Shown: positions 1 to 5,785 of the stretch, piece by piece | Position numbering within the stretch: position 1 is the stretch's first letter | Layout: each line of letters begins with the position of its first letter | Origin: Anaerolineales bacterium | GTDB taxonomy: Bacteria; Chloroflexota; Anaerolineae; Anaerolineales; UBA4823 | Direction: 5' to 3' | Assembly (NCBI GenBank): GCA_020853835.1 | Contig: JADYYC010000380.1 | Span: 1-8,380, forward strand | Length of the DNA stretch: 8,380 bases | The notes under the pieces: model-generated | Told to the model about the DNA's origin: nothing | The model's input: the letters and a program-made list of their open reading frames with translations, nothing else | Database searches by the model: none | Program-made: the position numbers and the translations under genes

Positions 1-490
1 CGGCCGAGGAAGGCGGTTGCAGCTTGATGTCCGAAGCATCGATTTGATCCAACATCTCCTGCACCGTCAACCCCGACACGGGGTGGCGCAGGTCGGGGGC
101 GATCTCCGCCAGCGGGACGAGCACAAAAGCGCGCTCGGCCAGGCGCGGGTGGGGAACGTCCAGCCCAGCCTGTCTCAGGATCAGGCTGCCGTAAAAGAGG
201 ATGTCGATGTCGATCACCCGCGGCCCGTAGCGCTCGCCCGGGCGGCGTCCCAAAGAGGTTTCCAGTTCCTTGAGTAATTTCAAAAGCTCGACCGGGGACA
301 GGTCGGTCTGCGCCTTCAAAGCCATGTTCAGGAATTTGGGCTGGTCGAGGTAGCCCCAGGGGGGCGTTTCGTAGACAGAGGATTTCGCCAGCACCTGCAG
401 GCGGGTTTCGAGCGCTTTGCAGGCCGCCTCCAGGTTCGCCTGGCGGTCGCCCAGGTTGGTTCCAAGCCCGAGATAGACGGTCTCGCTCAT
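1..490 (-). CDS. folK: 2-amino-4-hydroxy-6-hydroxymethyldihydropteridine pyrophosphokinase (HPPK), C-terminus cut by window edge
   Basis: HPPK transfers pyrophosphate from ATP to 6-hydroxymethyl-7,8-dihydropterin in cytoplasmic folate synthesis. I translated it from the ATG at 490-488; the frame is open to the left edge and gives 163 residues with no stop. Since the family is usually about 160 residues, only the extreme C-terminus should be missing. Visible motifs are the N-terminal LGLGTNLGDR (residues 7-16), ETPPWG (41-46), the signature GPRVIDIDIL (89-98), whose Asp94 and Asp96 match the Mg-binding pair of the family, and VPHPRLAERAFVL (112-124). The start is supported by GGAG five bases upstream, inside the thiolase 3' end, and by the ATGA overlap with the thiolase stop, which suggests translational coupling. 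No other folate gene lies inside the window. The family call is firm. Confidence 0.95.
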   Translation of the reverse strand, partial: MSETVYLGLGTNLGDRQANLEAACKALETRLQVLAKSSVYETPPWGYLDQPKFLNMALKAQTDLSPVELLKLLKELETSLGRRPGERYGPRVIDIDILFYGSLILRQAGLDVPHPRLAERAFVLVPLAEIAPDLRHPVSGLTVQEMLDQIDASDIKLQPPSSA

Positions 491-1623
491 AGCCGCTCCA
501 GGATCGTGGCGGTCGCCATCCCGTGGCCGATGCACATAACCTGCAAGCCGTAGGCGCCTTCCGTGCGTTCGAGCTCGTGCAGCAGCCTGGTCATCAGCAC
601 CGCGCCGGTGGCGCCAAGCGGGTGGCCCAGCGCGATCGCGCCGCCGTTGGGGTTCACCCGCGCAAAGTCTTCGACCCCCAGCTCCTTCGCCCAGGCCAGC
701 ACCACCGAGGCGAAAGCCTCGTTGACCTCGATCACGTCCATCTGCTCGAGTTCCAGGCCGGCCTGCTGGAGCGCCTTGCGCGTGGCAGGGATGGGCCCGT
801 CCAGCATGAGCACCGGGTCGGAGCCCACCACGACCCGGGCGACGATGCGCGCCCGCGGCGTCAGGTTGTAACGCCCCACCGCCTGCGGCGAGGCGACCAG
901 CAGCGCCGCCGCGCCGTCGCTGATCTGGGAGGCGTTGCCGGCAGTGACCACCCCGTCGGGCTTGAAGACCGGCGGCAGCGCGGTCATCTTCTCACGGTCG
1001 GGCGGCATGCGCACGCCCTCGTCCTGGCGGACTTCCCGCCCGTCCGGGCGGCGCACCGGCAGGATCTGATCCTCGAAGCGGCCGGATTGGATGGCGTGCA
1101 TGGCGCGCAGGTGGCTCTGATAGGCGAAGTCGTCCAGCGCGGCGCGCTCGAGCGACCACTTCTCGGCCATTATCTCGGCGCTGATCCCCTGGTGCACCAG
1201 TTCATAGGGAAAGTCCGCCGGCCACGCAGCCGGGTAATCCGCCCCGAGCGGCTGGTGAGACATCATCTCCGTCCCCCCCGCCAGGACAAGATGCATGTCC
1301 CCCGCCAGCACCGCCTGGGCAGCAAAATGGACGGCCTGCTGCCCCGACCCGCACATGCGGTTGAGCGTCAGGGCCGGCACCTGGGGAGGGAACCCGGCCT
1401 TGAGCGCCGCCAGGCGCGCCAGGTTGGCCCCCTGGTCGCCGATGGGCGTGACGCATCCCCACACCACATCATCCAGCCAGGCCGGCTGCGCGCCTCCACG
1501 GCGCAACGCCTCAGCCATGACCAGCGCCGTTAGGTCCACCGGCGCGACCGGGCTCAGAGCGCCCTGCGGCTTGCCGGAGCCGACCGGCGTCCGCACAGCA
1601 GAGATGATATACGCCTCGCTCAT
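487..1623 (-). CDS. Thiolase (acetyl-CoA acetyltransferase / 3-ketoacyl-CoA thiolase)
   Basis: Cytoplasmic 378-residue thiolase that condenses two acyl-CoAs or cleaves a 3-ketoacyl-CoA. The start at 1623 (MSEAYIISAVRTPVG) was chosen because AGGAAAGGAG lies just upstream and RTPVG near residue 11 is where thiolases normally begin; a start at 1722 would add 33 non-family residues and run through the divergent promoter. Catalytic residues are visible: nucleophile Cys91 in NRMCGSGQQA, the NEAFA motif at 301-305, His334 in NPNGGAIALGHPLGATGA, and Cys364 in CIGHGMA near the C-terminus. The last motif reads CIGHG where most biosynthetic thiolases have CxGGG, so it looks more like the FadA/acyltransferase branch. 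Whether it serves beta-oxidation or acetoacetyl-CoA synthesis cannot be decided here, as no hydratase or dehydrogenase gene is adjacent. It is translated just ahead of folK and overlaps it by four bases. Confidence 0.93.
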   Translation of the reverse strand: MSEAYIISAVRTPVGSGKPQGALSPVAPVDLTALVMAEALRRGGAQPAWLDDVVWGCVTPIGDQGANLARLAALKAGFPPQVPALTLNRMCGSGQQAVHFAAQAVLAGDMHLVLAGGTEMMSHQPLGADYPAAWPADFPYELVHQGISAEIMAEKWSLERAALDDFAYQSHLRAMHAIQSGRFEDQILPVRRPDGREVRQDEGVRMPPDREKMTALPPVFKPDGVVTAGNASQISDGAAALLVASPQAVGRYNLTPRARIVARVVVGSDPVLMLDGPIPATRKALQQAGLELEQMDVIEVNEAFASVVLAWAKELGVEDFARVNPNGGAIALGHPLGATGAVLMTRLLHELERTEGAYGLQVMCIGHGMATATILERL

Positions 1624-1655
1624 GGCTCCTTTCCTTTTCCCGGGCGGTTTTACTT

Positions 1656-1661
1656 TATAAT
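1656..1661 (+). promoter_or_regulatory. Probable -10 box for the GH1 gene in a 78-bp divergent intergenic region
   Basis: A perfect TATAAT lies 40 bp before the GH1 start codon. No good -35 hexamer sits at 16-18 bp (bases 1632-1639 are pyrimidine-rich), so it is either weak or activator-dependent. The same AT-rich patch contains TTATAA on the minus strand (1660-1655), a possible -10 for the thiolase-folK unit, with TTGTTT at 1686-1681 as a poorly spaced (20 bp) -35. Both genes must be transcribed from this short gap, so their promoters probably overlap. Confidence 0.45.
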
Positions 1662-1701
1662 CTTGAGGATACCATAAAAAAAACAAGCGACGGAGTTCAG
1701 C

Positions 1702-3027
1702 ATGCCAAGAGCCACATTTCATTTCCCGCGCGGCTTTCTGTGGGGCACCGCCACCTCCTCACACCAGGTGGAGGGTTACAACCGCAACAACCAGTGGTGG
1801 GCCTGGGAAGGGCAGCCTGGCAAGATCCTGAACGGAGACCGGTCGGGGGCGGCCTGCGATTGGTGGGGCGGGCGCTGGCGCGAGGATTTCGACCGGGCGG
1901 CTGAGAGCGCTCAAAACGCCCACCGCTTTTCGATCGAGTGGAGCCGCGTCCAGCCGCTGCCCGATCGATGGGACGAAACCGCCCTTGACCGCTACCGCGA
2001 GATGGCGCGCGGCCTGAACGATCGCAACATGACCGCCCTCATCACGCTCCACCACTTCAGCGACCCGCTCTGGCTGGCCGAGCAGGGCGGATGGGAGAAC
2101 GAGCGGGCGGCCGAGCTTTTTCCGGTCTACGCACGAAAAACGGTCGAGGCGCTCAAGGAATACTGCAACCTGTGGGTGACGCTCAACGAGCCGAGCCTGT
2201 ATGCGATCTTATCCTATTTAATGGGCGATTTCCCTCCCGGAAAGAAGGACCTGAAGTCCACCGCCAGGGTGATGGCAAACCTGGTGCGAGCGCACGCCGC
2301 CGCTTACCAGGCCATCAAGGAGGTGCAGCCGGTGGCCCGGGTGGGGATCGCCCAGCACTATCGCGGCTTCCGCCCCGCCACCCGCTCGCCCTTCGACCGT
2401 CTGGCGGCGCGCCTCTTCCACAACTACCTCAACGACGCTTTTCCGCGCGCCCTGCAGACCGGCAGGCTGCGCTTCCCGTCCGGCAACGCGAACATCCCAC
2501 AGGCCAAAGGGACGCAGGATTACCTGGGGCTGAACTACTACACCGAGGAGCTGGTGGCCTTCAAGCCGGGGCGCACGGCGGACCTGTTTACGCGCCGCTT
2601 TTACGACCCCGCATATGAGGTCAGCCAGGGCGGTTTCATCGCCAACGTCCCGCAAGGGCTGTTCCGGGCGCTGGAGTGGTGCCACGGCTACAACCTGCCG
2701 ATCGTCATCACCGAGAACGGGGTGAACGACAGCCAGGACGGCCTCAGGCCGCGCTACCTGGTGGAACACCTGCACCAGGTCTGGAGGGCGCTCAACAATA
2801 ACTACCCCATCAAGGGCTATTTCCACTGGACGCTGGTGGATAACTTCGAATGGGAACGCGGCTGGAGCCAGCGCTTTGGGTTGTGGGAGCTGGACGTGGA
2901 AACCCTCGCCCGCCGCAAGCGCCCCAGCGCCGACCTGTACGCCGAGATCTGCCGCGCCAACAGCATCTCAACCGAGATAGTGGAACGCTACACACCCGAG
3001 CTGTTAGCGAAGCTGTTCCCTGACTGA
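1702..3027 (+). CDS. Glycoside hydrolase family 1 beta-glycosidase (beta-glucosidase type)
   Basis: A 441-residue retaining beta-glycosidase, full length for GH1 and without a signal peptide, so it should act in the cytoplasm on imported oligosaccharides or glycosides. It begins with the GH1 signature FPRGFLWGTATSSHQVEG (residues 8-25, Gln22 in the sugar subsite). The acid/base is Glu163 in TLNEP, the nucleophile Glu338 in VITENGVND, and substrate-binding residues appear in HWTLVDNFEW (375-384). The loop LHHFSDPLW (116-124) replaces the common YHWDLPQ and is one of the places where GH1 clades differ, so exact sugar specificity (glucose, galactose, fucose) cannot be read. GGAG lies six bases before the ATG. 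No transporter or sugar regulator is beside it, so it appears monocistronic; a tRNA gene with its own promoter follows. Confidence 0.95.
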   Translation: MPRATFHFPRGFLWGTATSSHQVEGYNRNNQWWAWEGQPGKILNGDRSGAACDWWGGRWREDFDRAAESAQNAHRFSIEWSRVQPLPDRWDETALDRYREMARGLNDRNMTALITLHHFSDPLWLAEQGGWENERAAELFPVYARKTVEALKEYCNLWVTLNEPSLYAILSYLMGDFPPGKKDLKSTARVMANLVRAHAAAYQAIKEVQPVARVGIAQHYRGFRPATRSPFDRLAARLFHNYLNDAFPRALQTGRLRFPSGNANIPQAKGTQDYLGLNYYTEELVAFKPGRTADLFTRRFYDPAYEVSQGGFIANVPQGLFRALEWCHGYNLPIVITENGVNDSQDGLRPRYLVEHLHQVWRALNNNYPIKGYFHWTLVDNFEWERGWSQRFGLWELDVETLARRKRPSADLYAEICRANSISTEIVERYTPELLAKLFPD

Positions 3028-3040
3028 GCCGGCTCTTGAG

Positions 3041-3067
3041 GCGCAGCGAAGGCCTGCGCGGCTGCGC
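3041..3067. repeat. GC-rich inverted repeat after the GH1 gene
   Basis: GCGCAGC (3041-3047) is complementary to GCTGCGC (3061-3067), with an alternative 6-bp pairing to 3054-3059. It could form a hairpin 13 bp past the GH1 stop, but no T-run follows, so it is at best a weak or factor-assisted terminator or an RNA-end stabiliser. Confidence 0.3.
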
Positions 3068-3103
3068 ATACGAAAACGCGCCACAAGGGGCGGGGATTCA
3101 TAG

Positions 3104-3109
3104 TATAAT
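3104..3109 (+). promoter_or_regulatory. -10 box of the tRNA-Ser gene
   Basis: A perfect TATAAT lies 43 bp upstream of the first tRNA base, in a stretch otherwise rich in G and C. A clear -35 is not present; the best match at 18 bp is GCCACA (3080-3085). The predicted start near 3116 would give a leader of roughly 37 bases for RNase P to remove. Confidence 0.6.
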
Positions 3110-3152
3110 CCCCTGCGCCCGCGGGCGGAAAACTGCATAAGCTGGAGCATGT

Positions 3153-3243
3153 GGAGAGGTTGCGTAGTCTGGCCTAACGCGCACGCCTGGAGAGCGTGTA
3201 ACCCGATGAGGGTTCGCGGGTTCGAATCCCGCCCTCTCCGCCA
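3153..3243 (+). tRNA. tRNA-Ser (anticodon GGA), with encoded CCA
   Basis: A complete class II cloverleaf can be folded by hand. The acceptor stem pairs GGAGAGG (3153-3159) with CCTCTCC (3233-3239). The D stem is GCG/CGC (3162-3164 and 3178-3180). The anticodon stem CACGC/GCGTG holds the loop CTGGAGA with anticodon GGA at 3189-3191, reading UCC and UCU. The long variable arm AACCC/GGGTT (3200-3214) is typical of serine tRNA, and the T arm GCGGG-TTCGAAT-CCCGC spans 3216-3232. The discriminator is G (3240), as expected for serine, and CCA (3241-3243) is encoded. All stems are fully Watson-Crick paired, so the gene looks functional. Confidence 0.97.
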
Positions 3244-3244
3244 G

Positions 3245-3279
3245 GTAGGACAAGCGAAATGCTTGTCCTACGTCTTTTT
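3245..3279 (+). terminator. Rho-independent terminator of tRNA-Ser
   Basis: A perfect 11-bp stem (3245-3255 paired with 3261-3271, GTAGGACAAGC/GCTTGTCCTAC) with loop GAAAT is followed by GTCTTTTT. It starts one base after the tRNA CCA. The convergent minus-strand gene stops only three bases beyond the T-run. On that strand the hairpin also forms, but no T-run follows it, so termination there would be less efficient. Confidence 0.85.
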
Positions 3280-3282
3280 ATG

Positions 3283-5151
3283 TCAAACCGGGCGTTCGAG
3301 GCGGGCCGGCAGACCGGTGACGACCAGGTCGCCGGCGCCGTTCTGAGCCAGGCCTGCCAGGTCGATCGGGCGGGAGAGACCGGCGCGGCCGCCAAGCTCA
3401 TCCCCAAGATCGTCCGGGGCCGCCGCGAGCGCCAGGGCGTCCGGGTGGAGACCGGGATTGATCGAGATGCGAACGCACAGCGAGCCAGCAGCCGTCCGGA
3501 CCAGCGCCAGGTCGCCCGGCTTGAAACCGGAGCGCTCCGCCCGGGACGGATGGATCTCCGCCGAGGGCGGGCCGGATGAACGGCGCACCCCGCCGTCTGC
3601 CGGGTAGATCAGCAGGCGATAGACCTCATGGGGCGAACCCTCCACCTGCGGAGGCAGCCCGCCGTCCGCTTCTCGGGTTGGCTTTTGCAGCGTAACGGGT
3701 GGAAAACGCCGCGGCTCCGCATAACACCAGCCGTTTGACCCGCCTTCGCTCGCCAACCTTCGAAAGGCGCTTTCGCCGGCATCCAGCGCCGCGGTCGAAC
3801 GGGAGAGAAAATCCCGCTCGTCCTGAAAATCAAACCCCCCTGCGGGGCCCGCCGAGGCCTTCAGCGCCCCGAGCAGCACGTCGGCGGTGGCGCGCGTGTT
3901 GAAGCGCGGCGCCCCATGCGGGCGAAGCAACTCCACCCGGCCCTGATCGGCCAGGTGAGGCGGAACCTGATACCCCCACCCCTCGCCGGGGGCGTGATCC
4001 GGCAGGACCAGGTCCGCACGCCGTGAAATCCCGTCCACGTAGGTAGCGAAGCTGACCAGCCGCTCGATCTTGTCCAGCGCCCGCTCAAAACGATAGGCGT
4101 GCGGAAAGACCGCCAGCGGATCGACCCCGTGGACAAACAGAGCTTTGACGCGCCCAAGCTCGATGTTCTGGACCAGCGCGGAGACCTCGGCCGCGCTCGC
4201 CGGCTGGCTCGCGAGTTCGGGGTAAAGCGGCCCCGGCGGAGCCAGGAAAAAATCCGAAAGGTCCTCGGAGCCGGTATTCAAGCGATTCAACGCCAGGATC
4301 CACTGCGCGGCTTGCAGCCCGCCCGCGGCTCTGAGCGCCGCTCCGCCGGGCAGCGCCAAGCGGCGCCCGGCGCGGGCGAAAAGCCGGGCCAGCCGCACGA
4401 GCTGCCGCGCGGGCACCCCGGTCTGGCGTTCTGCTGCGCGTAAATCACGCCCCGCCGTTGAGAGCCCCGCCCATGCGGGGCCTCCCCCAACCAGACCCGC
4501 CAGCGCTCGGGCAAGCTGCGCTTCGGAACCGGGGCGAACCGGGATCCACTCGTCAGCGAACGCCGCCGCAGGCGAACGCCGCGCCTCGAATTGCACCACA
4601 TAGGCGGCGGGGTTGATGCGCGAAAAAGCCGCCCCGGGCCCGCCATCCGGCGCGGCCCCCGCCGGCGCAAGCCACGACTCGGTAAAGCTTGCGCCAAACG
4701 AAAAGATCACCTCGGGCGTTGCGAGGTCGAAAACGGGCTGCCCCGCGTACCCATAGAGCTTCCGGCAGGCGTCCAGCAGGGTGAGGCGCGCCTCGAAGCC
4801 CGAGCCAGCGTCGAAACGCAAGACGCCCGCCCCGCCCAGGCTGCGCGATATCAGGCGCGCCAGGTGATTGAGATGATCGGGATAGAGCCCGAGCAGGAAG
4901 ACGATCTCGTGCGGGGCATAAGCTTTGAATATCTCCCCCACGCGGGCGGTCGCAGCCTCCCAGGAAATAGGCAGCGCCGGGAGCGGGACGCCCCGCACCC
5001 GCTGCAGGGGCCCCCAGTAGCGGCCTGCCGCCAGCCCGTCCTCGGTGGGCGGTCCCAGGCTCTGGCAGCCGCCCGCCGCGGCGAGGAGCGCAGCCGCGCC
5101 GCCCAGGCCGGTCAGCTTGAGGTATTCGCGGCGGGTCAGGCGAACCTTCAT
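3283..5151 (-). CDS. Exported pseudo-molybdopterin (MopB-fold) oxidoreductase subunit, ActB/QrcB-like, without iron-sulfur ligands
   Basis: A 622-residue protein with a twin-arginine signal (TRREYLKLTGLGG, residues 6-18), a hydrophobic stretch and Cys29 after AAAGG, a possible but imperfect lipobox. The body has MopB-family landmarks: EWIPVRPGSEAQLARAL (201-217), VHGVDPLAVFP (340-350), the RADLVLPDHAPGEGWG segment (378-393), and a C-terminal dinucleotide-domain-like region from about 510 (AEIHPSRAERSGFKPGDLA, 531-549). The only cysteines are C29, C129, C476 and C559, so there is no [4Fe-4S] motif, and no Cys or Sec is placed as a metal ligand. The ferredoxin-like part that follows this fold in ActB of alternative complex III is also absent. 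By analogy with ActB and QrcB it probably binds no molybdenum cofactor and acts structurally in a periplasmic quinol-linked complex; this is inference. It lies 45 bp downstream of a small membrane protein gene, likely the same operon. A strong Shine-Dalgarno is not visible at its ATG. Confidence 0.8.
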   Translation of the reverse strand: MKVRLTRREYLKLTGLGGAAALLAAAGGCQSLGPPTEDGLAAGRYWGPLQRVRGVPLPALPISWEAATARVGEIFKAYAPHEIVFLLGLYPDHLNHLARLISRSLGGAGVLRFDAGSGFEARLTLLDACRKLYGYAGQPVFDLATPEVIFSFGASFTESWLAPAGAAPDGGPGAAFSRINPAAYVVQFEARRSPAAAFADEWIPVRPGSEAQLARALAGLVGGGPAWAGLSTAGRDLRAAERQTGVPARQLVRLARLFARAGRRLALPGGAALRAAGGLQAAQWILALNRLNTGSEDLSDFFLAPPGPLYPELASQPASAAEVSALVQNIELGRVKALFVHGVDPLAVFPHAYRFERALDKIERLVSFATYVDGISRRADLVLPDHAPGEGWGYQVPPHLADQGRVELLRPHGAPRFNTRATADVLLGALKASAGPAGGFDFQDERDFLSRSTAALDAGESAFRRLASEGGSNGWCYAEPRRFPPVTLQKPTREADGGLPPQVEGSPHEVYRLLIYPADGGVRRSSGPPSAEIHPSRAERSGFKPGDLALVRTAAGSLCVRISINPGLHPDALALAAAPDDLGDELGGRAGLSRPIDLAGLAQNGAGDLVVTGLPARLERPV

Positions 5152-5177
5152 CGCGAGGATGTCTTCATACGCTTCAT
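5148..5177 (-). other. Possible nine-codon leader ORF overlapping the MopB-fold gene start
   Basis: An ATG at 5177-5175 opens the peptide MKRMKTSSR, whose TGA (5150-5148) overlaps the ATG of the downstream gene as ATGA. Its own ribosome site is weak (GGCAGGC). Since the downstream ATG has no clear Shine-Dalgarno, reinitiation could matter, but a chance ORF of this length is common. Confidence 0.2.
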
Positions 5178-5196
5178 GCCTGCCAGTTTGGCGGAA

Positions 5197-5571
5197 TCAC
5201 CCGCCGACGGTGACGATCCCGCGCAGCAGGATGCCTACCAGGAACAGAAACCCCGCCCCATAAGCCAGCATCGGTCGGCGCGATTCCTCGCCGCGGGTGA
5301 AGAAGAAGATTGCCGGGATCACCAGCACGCTCACAACCCCGTAGAGGATGTGGATGCCCCTGCCGGTCAAGTTGCCGATGCCGCTGAAATACAGGAACGC
5401 GCCCAGCCCTCCCTGAACCAGGTACAGGATCTCGGCGATCACCGCCGCGCCCCAATAGCTGCTGTCCAACCCCTGGCGGCGGAAGAAGCGCCAGAACCCC
5501 CACAGCGCCATGATGATCGTAAAGTACAAAGCTGTGTGTCCCAGGCGCCCGTGTAAATCGACCAGGCTCAT
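5197..5571 (-). CDS. Small four-helix integral membrane protein of unknown function
   Basis: A 124-residue protein I do not recognise. The ATG at 5571 was chosen because GGGAGG lies six bases upstream; the longer reading from a TTG at 5589 would start inside or before that site. Hydrophobic segments lie at about 8-29, 40-62, 72-92 and 101-120, separated by short charged loops (RRQ at 31-33, RGEESRR at 93-99). Histidines are few and placed at helix ends: His7 and His12 before or in helix 1 and His74 at the start of helix 3, with glycine-rich helix 2 (QGGLGAF). Such a pattern could bind haem or quinone, but there is no family motif to prove it. It is the first gene of a minus-strand pair with the MopB-fold protein and is divergent from the Rieske/cytochrome b operon, which points to a role in respiratory electron transfer or in anchoring its exported partner. 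Confidence 0.75.
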   Translation of the reverse strand: MSLVDLHGRLGHTALYFTIIMALWGFWRFFRRQGLDSSYWGAAVIAEILYLVQGGLGAFLYFSGIGNLTGRGIHILYGVVSVLVIPAIFFFTRGEESRRPMLAYGAGFLFLVGILLRGIVTVGG

Positions 5572-5616
5572 GCACGCCTCCCATAGCAAAGGATGAACGA
5601 CCAGGCGGTCGCAAAG

Positions 5617-5622
5617 ATTATA
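5617..5622 (-). promoter_or_regulatory. -10 box for the minus-strand membrane protein/MopB-fold unit
   Basis: A perfect TATAAT reads on the minus strand, 45 bp before the ATG at 5571. A -35 at 17 bp would be GGTTAT (5645-5640), a poor match to TTGACA, consistent with a weak or activated promoter. The inverted repeat at 5651-5670 sits directly upstream of that position. Confidence 0.5.
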
Positions 5623-5650
5623 CCCCGAGATGATTCTAAATAACCAGAAC

Positions 5651-5670
5651 GGGTGATGGGCGAATCACCC
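5651..5670. promoter_or_regulatory. Perfect inverted repeat, candidate operator between divergent promoters
   Basis: GGGTGAT (5651-5657) and ATCACCC (5664-5670) are perfect inverted copies around the spacer GGGCGA. A partial direct copy of the right arm follows: GCGAATCACC (5660-5669) and GCGAATGACC (5684-5693), nine of ten bases equal and 24 bp apart. The half-sites resemble CRP/FNR-type GTGA/TCAC arms, but the gap between GTGA and TCAC is eight bases rather than the six usual in that family, so the regulator is not assigned. No T-run follows and no gene ends nearby, so it is not a terminator. Confidence 0.5.
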
Positions 5671-5702
5671 GACTATGGGATAAGCGAATGACCATTTTTG
5701 TC

Positions 5703-5731
5703 TTGTTGGCGCATTTTACGTATGCTATAAT
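5703..5731 (+). promoter_or_regulatory. Promoter of the Rieske/cytochrome b/cytochrome c operon
   Basis: TTGTTG (5703-5708) is followed at exactly 17 bp by TATAAT (5726-5731), with TGC directly before it, giving an extended -10. The start would be near 5738, with a leader of about 48 bases to the Rieske ATG. This is the best-formed promoter in the window and suggests strong basal expression. Confidence 0.75.
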
Positions 5732-5785
5732 GCCCGCGGACAAATCGGGGTATTATTCTCTGATTTGAAATCGTGGAGGAATAAT

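Noticed and set aside
523..1533. 336-residue plus-strand ORF opposite the thiolase
   Set aside because: Rich in Arg, His and Gln, with no family motifs; it is an antisense shadow typical of GC-rich genes. The minus-strand thiolase has intact catalytic residues.
2091..2826. ORFs of 175 (plus) and 202 (minus) residues inside the GH1 gene
   Set aside because: Both lie entirely within a gene with complete GH1 motifs and have no recognisable features.
3153..3243. tRNA-Ser as an integration site of a mobile element
   Set aside because: No integrase gene and no direct repeat of the tRNA 3' end was seen within the window; the downstream gene is respiratory.
3149..3346. 65-residue plus-strand ORF over the tRNA
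   Set aside because: It runs through the tRNA-Ser and its terminator; the RNA fold explains the sequence.
3283..5151. Catalytic formate dehydrogenase or nitrate reductase
   Set aside because: No [4Fe-4S] cysteine motif and no Mo-ligand Cys/Sec context; the length and sparse cysteines fit a pseudo-MopB subunit better.
4591..5556. 321-residue plus-strand ORF opposite the MopB-fold and membrane protein genes
   Set aside because: Spans two convincing minus-strand genes and their gap; composition is that of an antisense frame.
5174..5614. 146-residue minus-strand ORF overlapping the four-helix membrane protein in another frame
   Set aside because: No hydrophobic segments or ribosome site; the other frame has four clean membrane helices and GGGAGG before its ATG.
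5651..5670. Inverted repeat as a rho-independent terminator
   Set aside because: No T-run follows on either strand and no gene ends nearby; an operator role is more likely.
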